Below are positions 25,129 through 33,316 of a stretch of DNA of 64,000 nucleotides, in pieces. Source of the DNA: an uncultured Paracoccaceae bacterium (GTDB lineage Bacteria > Pseudomonadota > Alphaproteobacteria > Rhodobacterales > Rhodobacteraceae). Position numbers and translations under genes: made by a program. The notes under the pieces were generated by a model. It was not told where the DNA came from and did no database searches. It saw only the letters and a list, made by a program, of their open reading frames with translations. The first letter of the stretch is position 1. Each line of letters opens with the position of its first letter. The stretch is from assembly GCA_947502145.1 (NCBI GenBank), contig CANMYO010000001.1, forward strand, positions 930,001 through 994,000. Direction: 5' to 3'.

Positions 25129-26628
25129 GTGAAGTTTGTGACAACGGTCAACCCGGACATTCCGCCACTGGCGTGGATTTGCACTATTGCGCGTGGTGAT
25201 GAAACCGTGGCGCTGGAATGCGGTGGCAGTGTTGAAACCCGCGAAGATTGGTTCTTCGACGGGGCGTGGGCCGGTCCCTTTTCGCAGGGTGGTTTTCTGG
25301 ACACCAATTGCTTTGGCACCGGGGCGCGGCTTACCAAGACCGGCATCACCTTTACCACGCCCGATCACATTCTGGACCGTCTCTATTATATAGAAGACGT
25401 CGACCGGTTGCTGATATCCAACTCCCTGCCATTCGTGATGCAGCGTGCTGGCAAATCGCTCGTGCCGCAACGGTCCGACTACATGACCGTGTATGGCGAA
25501 ATCTGGAAAGGTCTTACCAATCACTCCACCGCGCTGCCGATGGAAGACGGAACCGCGGTCAAGACCTGGGCATGGTTTCACATGCATGTGGATACTGACC
25601 TCAACATCACCAAGGGCGAAAAAGATCGCCACGTCGACCTGCCAGATTTTGCCGCTTACGAGGCGCATATGCTCGACGTGATGCGCCGGGTGCTCGACAA
25701 TGCCACGGATGCCACGCGCAAACAGACCTACGAGCTGCTGACAATGATATCGAGCGGTTACGATTCAACTGCCGCATCCGCGCTTGCCTCTGATCTGGGT
25801 TGCAAAGAGGCGCTGACATTCTCCAAAAGTCGCAAGAAACTTGGTAAGCGCACCGAAAGTGACAGTGGCGACATCGCCGCCGGTCTTCTCGGTCTGAACC
25901 TCACACCGTTTGATCGCCTCGGGTTCAGGTCGCGCAGTGACTTTCCCGAAATCGATTCACTTGGCGCAGCCAGTGAACTGGCCAGTACCGGTGCCCTTGT
26001 CGAAAAAAAGGTTCTTATCACCGGCCATCTTGGCGACATGATGTGGGACCGGCAGCCTGCGGCCCTGTCCAACGATATCGTTCTGCCCGGTCTTGGTGGA
26101 CATAATCTGTCCGAATTGCGGTTGATGCGCGACTACATCATGTTTGCGCCGGTTTATATCGGGTGCCGCCAGCAGGGCGACGTGGTCAAGATTTCACAAT
26201 CGGCCGAAATGGCACCCTGGACGCTGCACAACGATTACGACCGCCCGATCGCGCGCCGCATCGGTGAAGATCGCGGCATCCCACGCGACGCCTTTGGCAT
26301 CAAGAAGCGCGCGACCGGGGTGTTTTTCCGCGAAGAGGGCCTTGAACAAACCATGTCGCCGCACAGCTATGCGGATTACAAGGCGTTCCGGCTGGCGCAG
26401 ACGGGGGTGTCCCTGACCCGCGCCCAAATGACGGATCGCCTGCACCGGCTTGGCCATTTTGTGAACGGCGTCTCAAGCCGCCTGACCCGGATCACCAACC
26501 GACTGCTGAAAACCAGGCTCAAGGCACCAAAGCTGACCATTACGCCCGGTCCGAACAACGAAGGTGCGGTTCTGTTCCAATGGGCCATCGCCCGGCTCAA
26601 GGATCGCTATCCGCCCTTGGCGGACTAG
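25129..26628 (+). CDS. Asparagine-synthase-like PP-loop protein
   Basis: A 499-residue protein. The second half has an N-type ATP-pyrophosphatase (PP-loop) motif SSGYDSTAAS (SGYDST at 209-214) as in asparagine synthetase, followed by ITGHLGDMMWD at about 305, which matches the family's GxGGDE-type region. The N-terminal 190 residues resemble the synthetase N-domain but lack the catalytic Cys2 of a class II glutaminase, since the protein begins MKFVTT. It would adenylate a carboxylate and add an amine or ammonia. In an EPS locus, amidation of a uronic acid (as for Pseudomonas WbpS) is one possible role. GTG start with AAGGA upstream. Confidence 0.65.
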   Translation: MKFVTTVNPDIPPLAWICTIARGDETVALECGGSVETREDWFFDGAWAGPFSQGGFLDTNCFGTGARLTKTGITFTTPDHILDRLYYIEDVDRLLISNSLPFVMQRAGKSLVPQRSDYMTVYGEIWKGLTNHSTALPMEDGTAVKTWAWFHMHVDTDLNITKGEKDRHVDLPDFAAYEAHMLDVMRRVLDNATDATRKQTYELLTMISSGYDSTAASALASDLGCKEALTFSKSRKKLGKRTESDSGDIAAGLLGLNLTPFDRLGFRSRSDFPEIDSLGAASELASTGALVEKKVLITGHLGDMMWDRQPAALSNDIVLPGLGGHNLSELRLMRDYIMFAPVYIGCRQQGDVVKISQSAEMAPWTLHNDYDRPIARRIGEDRGIPRDAFGIKKRATGVFFREEGLEQTMSPHSYADYKAFRLAQTGVSLTRAQMTDRLHRLGHFVNGVSSRLTRITNRLLKTRLKAPKLTITPGPNNEGAVLFQWAIARLKDRYPPLAD

Positions 26629-28088
26629 TTGCGCATCTTGCGCAGTTTGCGCACCACAATGCCCGGATCGTCAATCACCCGCTGCACCTTGGCAAAGGTG
26701 TCCCGCAGTTTGCCTGCACTGTTGTAGGGGTACTTGCTCAACTCCGGCCAGGTCTGGCGCAGCGCCTCACCGGACATCCATTGCCCGCGCTTCCAGTCGT
26801 CGGGCAAACTCAACATCAGTTCCGTGGTGCGCCGGGTAAACATCGGCGCATAACGAACCAGCGTCGGGTCATTGTAAAATTGACCACCAGACCAGGGCCC
26901 CATCCGGTGTTCGATATAGGCCAGATCCAGAACATCCAGGGTGCTGTCACTTGGCACGGTCTTCAGCCATGCCTCCAGCGGCTCGCGCAGCTCTGTTTCG
27001 TTCGGCAGTCCAAACCGCCCGATCAACCGGGTGGCGGGCATATCCGTATCCGGCCTGTCCGCATCCTGCCACAGAAACGCGCGCGCGACCTCGCCGCCAA
27101 GACCGCCGACAAAATTGTGGGTTGGGGCAATGGGATGAACGCTTGGCGCGTAATAGGAATTTGAATCGGTCACGCAATGCCCGCCGCGCCGGATGTAAAG
27201 GTCACGGGCGGCTTCGCTCGCAGTGCGCCGGGGCAGTTCCATGTGCCGCAACCCTTCGGCCTTGGCGATGCGCCGCGCCATCATCGTATCAACCGAATGC
27301 CGGTCCGCGCCCGTAACGGTCACATGTTCAATATCGGATAGCAGGGGCCGCACGATGCCCAGCAACATGCGGGTTTCATGCCCCGCCGTCAGCGCCATGG
27401 CGACCTTTTTCTCAGCACCGATCAGGGCCTCTATCTGGTCACGCACGATTTCGATCAGCTCTGCAATTGCATCCTGCGGGCTGTCGGTCCGGGGGACAGG
27501 CGCATTGGGCCAATGGCGATGCACCTCAAAACGCTGCAAATCAAGGTAATGGTTGGGCAGCAGGCGCGACACACCCTTGTGAGCAGTCAGTCCCGCAGGA
27601 AACCAGCCCTCACGGCGCACCCGCAGCCGATCATATAGCGATGCGTCAAATCGGGCGTCGTACTGGTCATCATTCAGCATCGCATGAGCGGTGGATGCGG
27701 CAACCTGCAGCGCGGGATCATAGACGCAAGACACAAGTCCGGCACAATCAAGATAGATCCGCGCAATGTCCTGATGCGTGAACACCCACAAGAACCGACC
27801 GACAACACTGGTCAGAACCTTTTCAACAAAGGCATCAACATCAGCACCCAGCGTTTCGTCCAGCTGATAGGTGCCGCGCATGACCTTCTTGTGCGGCAGG
27901 TAGGTCGGGAAACCAAACACTGTGCCGACCGGGGTTCCAGCAGCGTCCATGACTGGAACGGCGTAGATATCGGGCCCGTGACGCAGATAGACATCCCCAA
28001 CCCGCGTCGCCATGTCATGTGGGACCCGCGACAGATGGAACTGCCAGGGATCAAGCGATGGATCAATCAAATCAGCGGGTTGCGGCAT
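26625..28088 (-). CDS. Asparagine-synthase-like protein with altered PP-loop
   Basis: A 487-residue protein that looks like a distant relative of its convergent neighbour. There is an N-terminal part with FLWVFTHQDIARIYLDCAGLVSCVYDP, then ALTAGHETRMLLG at 232-244 in the place of the PP-loop, where the expected SGGxDS reads TAGHETR. The segment NFVGGLGGEVARAFLW, near residue 330, fits the family's GxGGDE-type motif (GLGGEV). The change of the catalytic loop suggests altered or lost ATP chemistry. No Cys2 glutaminase. The gene is transcribed alone, and its TAG stop overlaps the neighbour's TAG stop (CTAG). A pseudoenzyme role is possible. Confidence 0.6.
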   Translation of the reverse strand: MPQPADLIDPSLDPWQFHLSRVPHDMATRVGDVYLRHGPDIYAVPVMDAAGTPVGTVFGFPTYLPHKKVMRGTYQLDETLGADVDAFVEKVLTSVVGRFLWVFTHQDIARIYLDCAGLVSCVYDPALQVAASTAHAMLNDDQYDARFDASLYDRLRVRREGWFPAGLTAHKGVSRLLPNHYLDLQRFEVHRHWPNAPVPRTDSPQDAIAELIEIVRDQIEALIGAEKKVAMALTAGHETRMLLGIVRPLLSDIEHVTVTGADRHSVDTMMARRIAKAEGLRHMELPRRTASEAARDLYIRRGGHCVTDSNSYYAPSVHPIAPTHNFVGGLGGEVARAFLWQDADRPDTDMPATRLIGRFGLPNETELREPLEAWLKTVPSDSTLDVLDLAYIEHRMGPWSGGQFYNDPTLVRYAPMFTRRTTELMLSLPDDWKRGQWMSGEALRQTWPELSKYPYNSAGKLRDTFAKVQRVIDDPGIVVRKLRKMRN

Positions 28089-28276
28089 ATCATGTCACGT
28101 TCAAATGGATCGGCGCTCAAGATGACCCAAAACCGGCTTAAGAGAAAGGCAAAGATGCGGCAGGCTTGCGACGATTGGCATATCAATCCCACACTCCTGT
28201 GCGGATTGCATTTTTTGGCTCTGCATTGGCGGCGATCTGGTGTAGCCCCGGTCCAAGCCGGAGCAGACGAAAACAC

Positions 28277-29260
28277 ATGACAACCCAACCCGCCCAGACG
28301 CCCGCACCCAAGATCGCGATCATCGTCGTCAGCTACAACACACGCGATATGACGCTGGCCTGTTTGCGGTCCGTTTATGCCGAAACCTCCACGCCGTTTG
28401 AACTGGTCGTTGTCGACAATGCCTCAAGCGATGGCTCGGCCGAGGCGATCGCAGCGGCCTTTCCGGCAGCAGAATATCCCAATCTCAAACTGATCGCAGA
28501 GACAACCAATCATGGCTTTGCGCCCGCCCATGACATCGCGATCCCGCAGACAACGGCGCCCTGGATCTTGCTGTTGAACCCCGACACGGTGGTTCTGGAC
28601 AGGGCGCTGGACAATCTTGTCGCCTTTGGTGAATCGACTCCTGACGCCGGGATCTGGGGCGGTCGCACCCTGTTTGGTGACAAATCGCTCAATCCCTATT
28701 CATGCTGGCGGCGCATGTCGCTTTGGACCATCTTTTGCCGGGTCTTTGGTCTCACCGGCATTTTTCCGCGTTCTGCCCTGTTCAACGCCGAAGAATACGC
28801 CGGTTGGGCGCGCGACAGCATCCGCCAGGTTGATATCGTCACCGGCTGCCTGTTCCTGATCCGCCGCGACTTCTGGGACCGCCTTGGCGGCTTTGCCCCG
28901 GAATTCACCATGTATGGGGAAGAGGCCGACCTTTGCCTGCGCGCCCGTGCTGCCGGTGCCAGGCCACAGATCACGCCGTCGGCCACGATTATCCATTACG
29001 GCGCTGCAAGCGAACCGGTACAGGCAGACCGCATTGTCCGTGTACTGAGGGCCAAGATGGAGCTGATCCTGCGGCATTTCCCGGCCACCACCCGTGGTGC
29101 GGGTCATGCTCTGTTCCGGTTGTTTCCACTGTCCCGAAAAATCGCGACCGGCCTTGCGGCCAAGGTGCTGAAACGGGATTTACTGCGGCTCAAGGCCGAA
29201 ACCTGGGCCAAGGTCTGGGCCCGCCGCGCCGAATGGCAGGACGGGTTTCCAAAGGGCTGA
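28277..29260 (+). CDS. Family 2 glycosyltransferase (rhamnosyltransferase-like)
   Basis: A 327-residue GT-A glycosyltransferase. The nucleotide-sugar binding start IAIIVVSYNTRDMTLACLRSVY and VVVDNASSDGS are followed by LLLNPDTVV (the DxD-like site), GRTLFGDK and VTGCLFLIRRDFWDRLGGFAPEF..YGEEADLCLRA. The pattern is close to RfbF/WbbL-type rhamnosyltransferases, which fits the dTDP-rhamnose genes at 34932-38246. The ATG at 28277 opens the conserved region; an earlier in-frame start would add 37 atypical residues. The stop directly abuts the convergent FkbM gene. Confidence 0.85.
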   Translation: MTTQPAQTPAPKIAIIVVSYNTRDMTLACLRSVYAETSTPFELVVVDNASSDGSAEAIAAAFPAAEYPNLKLIAETTNHGFAPAHDIAIPQTTAPWILLLNPDTVVLDRALDNLVAFGESTPDAGIWGGRTLFGDKSLNPYSCWRRMSLWTIFCRVFGLTGIFPRSALFNAEEYAGWARDSIRQVDIVTGCLFLIRRDFWDRLGGFAPEFTMYGEEADLCLRARAAGARPQITPSATIIHYGAASEPVQADRIVRVLRAKMELILRHFPATTRGAGHALFRLFPLSRKIATGLAAKVLKRDLLRLKAETWAKVWARRAEWQDGFPKG

Positions 29261-30058
29261 TCAGCCGTTCACCGCCTTGATCAGGCCGGTTTCATCCGTG
29301 TCGATCTGGAAGACGTCAAAATTGGCCGCGTTCAGATGCGCGACAATCTCGGCACTGCGGCCATTATGGTACTCTACTGCGGCGCGGCCAATCGCGGTCA
29401 GCGTTTCCCTTGGCATCGCATCAAAAATCGCGAATTCCGCGCCTTCGCAATCCATCTTCAGGAAATCAATCTTGTCCACGCCACAGCGGGCAAACAGATC
29501 GGCAATCGGAATGCCCTCGACCTGGCGCACGTCAACACTGACGCCGCCGCGGTCCCCATCGATGATCGACGCCGTTTCGCTGCGCGCGTTGCCATGCACG
29601 TTTGACCCGACAAAAAGGCTGACCTCTGTATCAGTGCCGGTCACGGCGGCTTCAAACAGGGTCACGCGATCTTCCAGCCCGTTGCGGCGCACATTCTCAC
29701 GCAGCAGCTCTGCGTTTTCCGCAACCGGTTCAATCGCAAAGACCCGCGCCCCGCGTGAAGCGGCGTAAACGGTAAAGAACCCCTGATTGGCCCCGATATC
29801 AATCACGACCTTGTCTTTGAAATTGAAGTCCGGGAACGCATATTCCTCTTTTTCGAACACCTCGATAAAGACCACCCGCGCGTTTGTCATGCATCTGACC
29901 GACAGGCCGTCCCGCGTCTTCAGGTCCACAAATCGCACGCCAAACCGTTCCAGCAGGCTGTACCAGCGCATCAGGATCTGACCGGGCATCCGACGTTCGA
30001 CGAACAGAATTTTCAGGCCCTTTTGCAGTTTGTCGACTGCGGAAATGGATTGGGTCAT
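29261..30058 (-). CDS. FkbM-family methyltransferase
   Basis: A 265-residue SAM-dependent methyltransferase. The SAM-binding motif VVIDIGANQGFFTVYAASRGARVFAIEPVAENAELL starts at about residue 84, and the FkbM-type DFLKMDCEGAEFAIFDAM near 198. FkbM enzymes O-methylate sugars and other small molecules; here a methylated EPS sugar is likely. It is 84 bases downstream of the sugar dehydrogenase gene and is probably the last gene of the wzx operon. Confidence 0.85.
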   Translation of the reverse strand: MTQSISAVDKLQKGLKILFVERRMPGQILMRWYSLLERFGVRFVDLKTRDGLSVRCMTNARVVFIEVFEKEEYAFPDFNFKDKVVIDIGANQGFFTVYAASRGARVFAIEPVAENAELLRENVRRNGLEDRVTLFEAAVTGTDTEVSLFVGSNVHGNARSETASIIDGDRGGVSVDVRQVEGIPIADLFARCGVDKIDFLKMDCEGAEFAIFDAMPRETLTAIGRAAVEYHNGRSAEIVAHLNAANFDVFQIDTDETGLIKAVNG

Positions 30059-30142
30059 GAGGAAATCGTACCTTAATGTTTCAGCGCGTCATCGCACCGG
30101 ATTGTGGCGTTCATAGGCGGATCAGCGTCCAAAATCGAGGCA

Positions 30143-31474
30143 TCAGGCCTTGTGGACCATGGCCATCGGCAGGTCGCGACGGGCAAAGGCGTTCCGCGTA
30201 TCGACAACCGGCACCGACATCGCGGCGATGGCCTTGTAGTCAATGACGTCGTGATCGGTCGCAATCAACACTGCGTCATATCCGCCCGAATCCTCTGGCA
30301 ATGGCACCGATTTGCGACCCACCAGGCTGGGGTAGTCTCTCATCCGGGGGATTTCCGGCACATGCGGGTCATGAAATGCGACGCGCGCGCCCTGCTCGAC
30401 CAGCAATTCCATCAATCGCATGGATGGGCTCTCACGCATATCGGGGACGTTCTTTTTGTAGGATACGCCGACGATCAGGATATGCGCCGCGCTCAGCCCC
30501 TTGCCGCTGGTCTGGTCAATCACTTCGCGCATCCGGCCCACCACGTATTTGGGCATATTGACGTTAATTTCGCCCGCGAGTTCAATGAATCTGGTCGACA
30601 GATCATACTGCCGCGCCTTCCAGGTCAGGTAGAATGGATCAATCGGGATGCAGTGCCCGCCCAGACCCGGCCCGGGGTAAAACGGCATAAAGCCAAACGG
30701 CTTTGTCGCCGCACCGTCGATGACCTCCCATACGTCGATCCCCATCGCGTCATAGATAACTTTCAATTCATTCACCAAGGCGATGTTGACCGCACGAAAG
30801 ATGTTTTCCGTGATCTTCACCGCTTCTGCCGTGCTGGTCGACGACACCGGCACAACCTTGTCGACGACGCCCGCGTAAAACGCGGCGACCAGCTTGCCGG
30901 CTTCCGGGGTGTCGCCCGCCACGATCTTGGGGATCGTCGCAGTATGAAAATTGGCGTTGCCGGGGTCCTCCCGCTCCGGGCTGAAGGCCACCCAGAAATC
31001 CTTGCCCGGCTCCAATCTGCTTTCGGCAAGAATGGGCGTCAGCACTTCGGTTGTGGTGCCCGGAAAAGTGGTTGATTCCAGCACAACCAAAGTGCCCGGC
31101 GCCATATGCGCGGCAATGACGGCGGCGGTCTTTTCGACAAACGACAGATCAGGCTCGCGGTATTGGGTCAGTGGCGTCGGCACGCAGATCACGATGATCT
31201 GGCAGCTGTTCAATCTGGAAAAATCGGTCGTCCAGTCCAGTTTTTGTGCGGCAACGGCAGATGCAATGGCTGCATCACTGACCGCATCAATATAGCTGGT
31301 CCCGGCATCAAGGTTATCCATCTTGCTCTGATCGACGTCAAAGCCGGTCACCGGGTATCCCCGCGCCGCGGACGTAACGGCAAGCGGCAGCCCCACATAC
31401 CCCAAACCAATCACCCCCACCCGCGCTTCGCGATTGTCGAGGTTGCTCATCAATTGGTCAAAACTCTGCGTCAT
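30143..31474 (-). CDS. Nucleotide-sugar dehydrogenase (UDP-N-acetylglucosamine 6-dehydrogenase type, WbpA/WecC-like)
   Basis: A 443-residue NAD-dependent 4-electron dehydrogenase. It has a Rossmann motif VGVIGLGYVGLPLAVTSAARG, the signature VLESTTFPGTTTEVLTPIL, the catalytic-cysteine region GPGLGGHCIPIDPFYLTWKA and a C-terminal domain GVSYKKNVPDMRESPS. The GLGGHCIPxDPxYL form is typical of enzymes acting on UDP-GlcNAc rather than UDP-glucose. It supplies a uronic acid donor for the EPS. ATG 31474 fits the family start; 20 more codons are open upstream but overlap the preceding gene. Confidence 0.9.
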   Translation of the reverse strand: MTQSFDQLMSNLDNREARVGVIGLGYVGLPLAVTSAARGYPVTGFDVDQSKMDNLDAGTSYIDAVSDAAIASAVAAQKLDWTTDFSRLNSCQIIVICVPTPLTQYREPDLSFVEKTAAVIAAHMAPGTLVVLESTTFPGTTTEVLTPILAESRLEPGKDFWVAFSPEREDPGNANFHTATIPKIVAGDTPEAGKLVAAFYAGVVDKVVPVSSTSTAEAVKITENIFRAVNIALVNELKVIYDAMGIDVWEVIDGAATKPFGFMPFYPGPGLGGHCIPIDPFYLTWKARQYDLSTRFIELAGEINVNMPKYVVGRMREVIDQTSGKGLSAAHILIVGVSYKKNVPDMRESPSMRLMELLVEQGARVAFHDPHVPEIPRMRDYPSLVGRKSVPLPEDSGGYDAVLIATDHDVIDYKAIAAMSVPVVDTRNAFARRDLPMAMVHKA

Positions 31475-31511
31475 GGGTGTACTCTCAATCGGTCGGACTT
31501 TGGCCCGGATA

Positions 31512-32024
31512 TCATTTTTGTTGGATAAAATCACGCAGCGCCGCGATCAGATTAGGGTCTGCAAAAGGGGAAAGCAGCGCGTCCTGCGGTGTCGTCTCTG
31601 TGGGGGATGCATCCGCATTTGCCAGAACCTCGTCTAGGACGTTGGGCAAATCGTCTTCGGTCAGGGCCACATAGACACCGCGACGTCCCCCGAACCGTTC
31701 GGCTGTGGCGTGCTGGTGATCATTGCGGGTCTCGTTCAAATGGCCACGCCGCGGCAAGACGACAATCGGCTTGCCATAGGTCATCGCCGTGATGATCGAC
31801 CCCATGCCCGCGTGCGAAATGATCAGCGATGCCTCCTCGCAGGTCTTGCGATAGGTCTGCGGGTCAAGCGCGGCGACAGCGCGAAAGTGCTCTGGCTGAT
31901 AGGTCGCACGATCAGTGATCTGGCCAAGGATATCGCTCCCCCGCCCGGACCGGGCGCACCATTGGTCAACAGCGCGGATCAGGCGGTCAAAGGGTTCATG
32001 TGTGCCGATTGTCAAAAAGATCAT
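31512..32024 (-). CDS. pssE: PssE-like glycosyltransferase subunit (Alg13-like)
   Basis: A 170-residue protein with the Alg13/GT28 C-terminal fold: start MIFLTIGTHEPFDRLIRAVDQW and the UDP-sugar binding region SHAGMGSIITAMTYGKPIVVLPRRGHLNETRNDHQ. Together with the next gene upstream it makes the split PssD/PssE enzyme, which in Rhizobium transfers glucuronic acid to the lipid-linked intermediate. It overlaps the PssD gene by ATGA. The donor here could be the uronic acid made by the neighbouring dehydrogenase. Confidence 0.85.
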   Translation of the reverse strand: MIFLTIGTHEPFDRLIRAVDQWCARSGRGSDILGQITDRATYQPEHFRAVAALDPQTYRKTCEEASLIISHAGMGSIITAMTYGKPIVVLPRRGHLNETRNDHQHATAERFGGRRGVYVALTEDDLPNVLDEVLANADASPTETTPQDALLSPFADPNLIAALRDFIQQK

Positions 32025-32503
32025 AAGACCGACCCCTTATATTTGGGGCCTGATTCAGTCTCTAGATGGGACCATTGGGTCAGCCACAGGTCTGCATGCG
32101 GGCCAGCTTTTCGCCCCGATAACGACAGTTGCTCTGCATTGGCGATACTGTCGATCCAGATTGTGCGCGCGCCGATCAGACGCCCCATGCGCAACGCCAG
32201 ATAACCCGGTGCAGCCCCGGTTGTGACAACAACGTCGGGCCGGAACGTGACCATCAGACGGGTGACGTTAAAGACGGTCCGGAACAGGCGCACCGGCTGC
32301 CAACGGTTTGCTTCGGTCACCTGATGAAACCGCGGCGCGGGCAATCCGGCGGCCTGCGCGGCCTCTGCGGCCTCCCGTTCCAGTGCCCGGTCACTTGAGG
32401 CGACCCGCAGGTCACAGCCTTCCCAGGCTGGCATCAGGCGGCACAGTTGCACGAAATGCCCACCGGCAGAGGCAATGGCCAAGACTTTTGTTGGTCGCGT
32501 CAT
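32021..32503 (-). CDS. pssD: PssD-like glycosyltransferase subunit (Alg14-like)
   Basis: A 160-residue partner of PssE: start VLAIASAGGHFVQLCRLMPAW (Alg14 motif GGH near the N-terminus), acceptor-side region VVVTTGAAPGYLALRMGRLIGARTIWIDSIANAEQLSLSG and ending in a short PKYKGSVL tail. Alg14-type subunits anchor the complex at the membrane. It overlaps both neighbours by four bases, so translation of deacetylase, PssD and PssE is probably coupled. Confidence 0.85.
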   Translation of the reverse strand: MTRPTKVLAIASAGGHFVQLCRLMPAWEGCDLRVASSDRALEREAAEAAQAAGLPAPRFHQVTEANRWQPVRLFRTVFNVTRLMVTFRPDVVVTTGAAPGYLALRMGRLIGARTIWIDSIANAEQLSLSGRKAGPHADLWLTQWSHLETESGPKYKGSVL

Positions 32504-33222
32504 GCCTTGCCTGCCTTTGCGTCAAGATCGCCCAGACGCATCACCTGATATCCGTCAGATTTCGCCAAAGCGATCAATTTTGTGGTAAGTTGCAGCACAT
32601 AGTCGATATGTGACAGATCGCCGGTGGTGTCCTTGTATTCGTCAAGATCATGCATCAGCACAACACCACCACCCTGCGCCTTGAGATCGGCAAGCACCTC
32701 TGCCATCGGTCGTCTGTCCCAACTGTCGCGACTGTCCAATGTCCACCACCCATAGCGGAATCCCCGGCGCAGACCGGCGATCAGCCCGGCCAGTGTCAGC
32801 TTGCCATAGGGCGGGCGGAACAGGTTCCTGTCACCGCCCAGCTTCGCGACGGTCGCCACGCCGGCGTCAACGTCACGCGCGGCGCGAATTGGTGATACCT
32901 TCCAGGCGTTGGTGTGATCATAGGTGTGGCTGCCAACTTCATGCCCTTCTTGCACCAAACGTCTGACCAAATCCGGAGCCGCTTTTGCGTTTTGGCCAAG
33001 CACAAAAAAGGTTGCATGCACGCCCGATTCGGACAGCAGATCCAGCAGTTGCGGTGTCAGCGTTGCACCGGGGCCGTCGTCATATGTCAGCACGATGGCA
33101 CGTTTTGCCTTGCATAGCGCCGCCAGACGCCGTTCCGCCCGCTGGCGCAGGGCAAACGGGACAAGAAACCAGCAAAGGCCACCCAGAATCCCGGCCAAAA
33201 TGACAATGGTTACAGCGTTCAT
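32500..33222 (-). CDS. Membrane-anchored polysaccharide deacetylase (NodB/CE4)
   Basis: A 240-residue protein with one N-terminal membrane helix (residues about 4-25) and the full set of NodB motifs: LTYDDGPGATLT (motif 1), EVGSHTYDHTNAW (motif 2), LFRPPYGKLT (motif 3) and WWTLDSRDSW plus VVLMHD near the end. It likely de-N-acetylates EPS on the periplasmic side. It differs clearly from the soluble deacetylase at 15506-16174. It lies 94 bases after the flippase gene. Confidence 0.9.
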   Translation of the reverse strand: MNAVTIVILAGILGGLCWFLVPFALRQRAERRLAALCKAKRAIVLTYDDGPGATLTPQLLDLLSESGVHATFFVLGQNAKAAPDLVRRLVQEGHEVGSHTYDHTNAWKVSPIRAARDVDAGVATVAKLGGDRNLFRPPYGKLTLAGLIAGLRRGFRYGWWTLDSRDSWDRRPMAEVLADLKAQGGGVVLMHDLDEYKDTTGDLSHIDYVLQLTTKLIALAKSDGYQVMRLGDLDAKAGKA

Positions 33223-33316
33223 CTACACAACATGCTCGATCTTGTTTTGTGGTCCCACAGGGGTGCGGAACGACACAAACTAGCACGCAATTGGGGCAAC
33301 AGATTGAAATTTCCCG

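Noticed and set aside
24828-25199. 123-residue plus-strand frame in the divergent gap
   Set aside because: It overlaps the next gene in another frame, lacks a ribosome site and has no recognisable feature.
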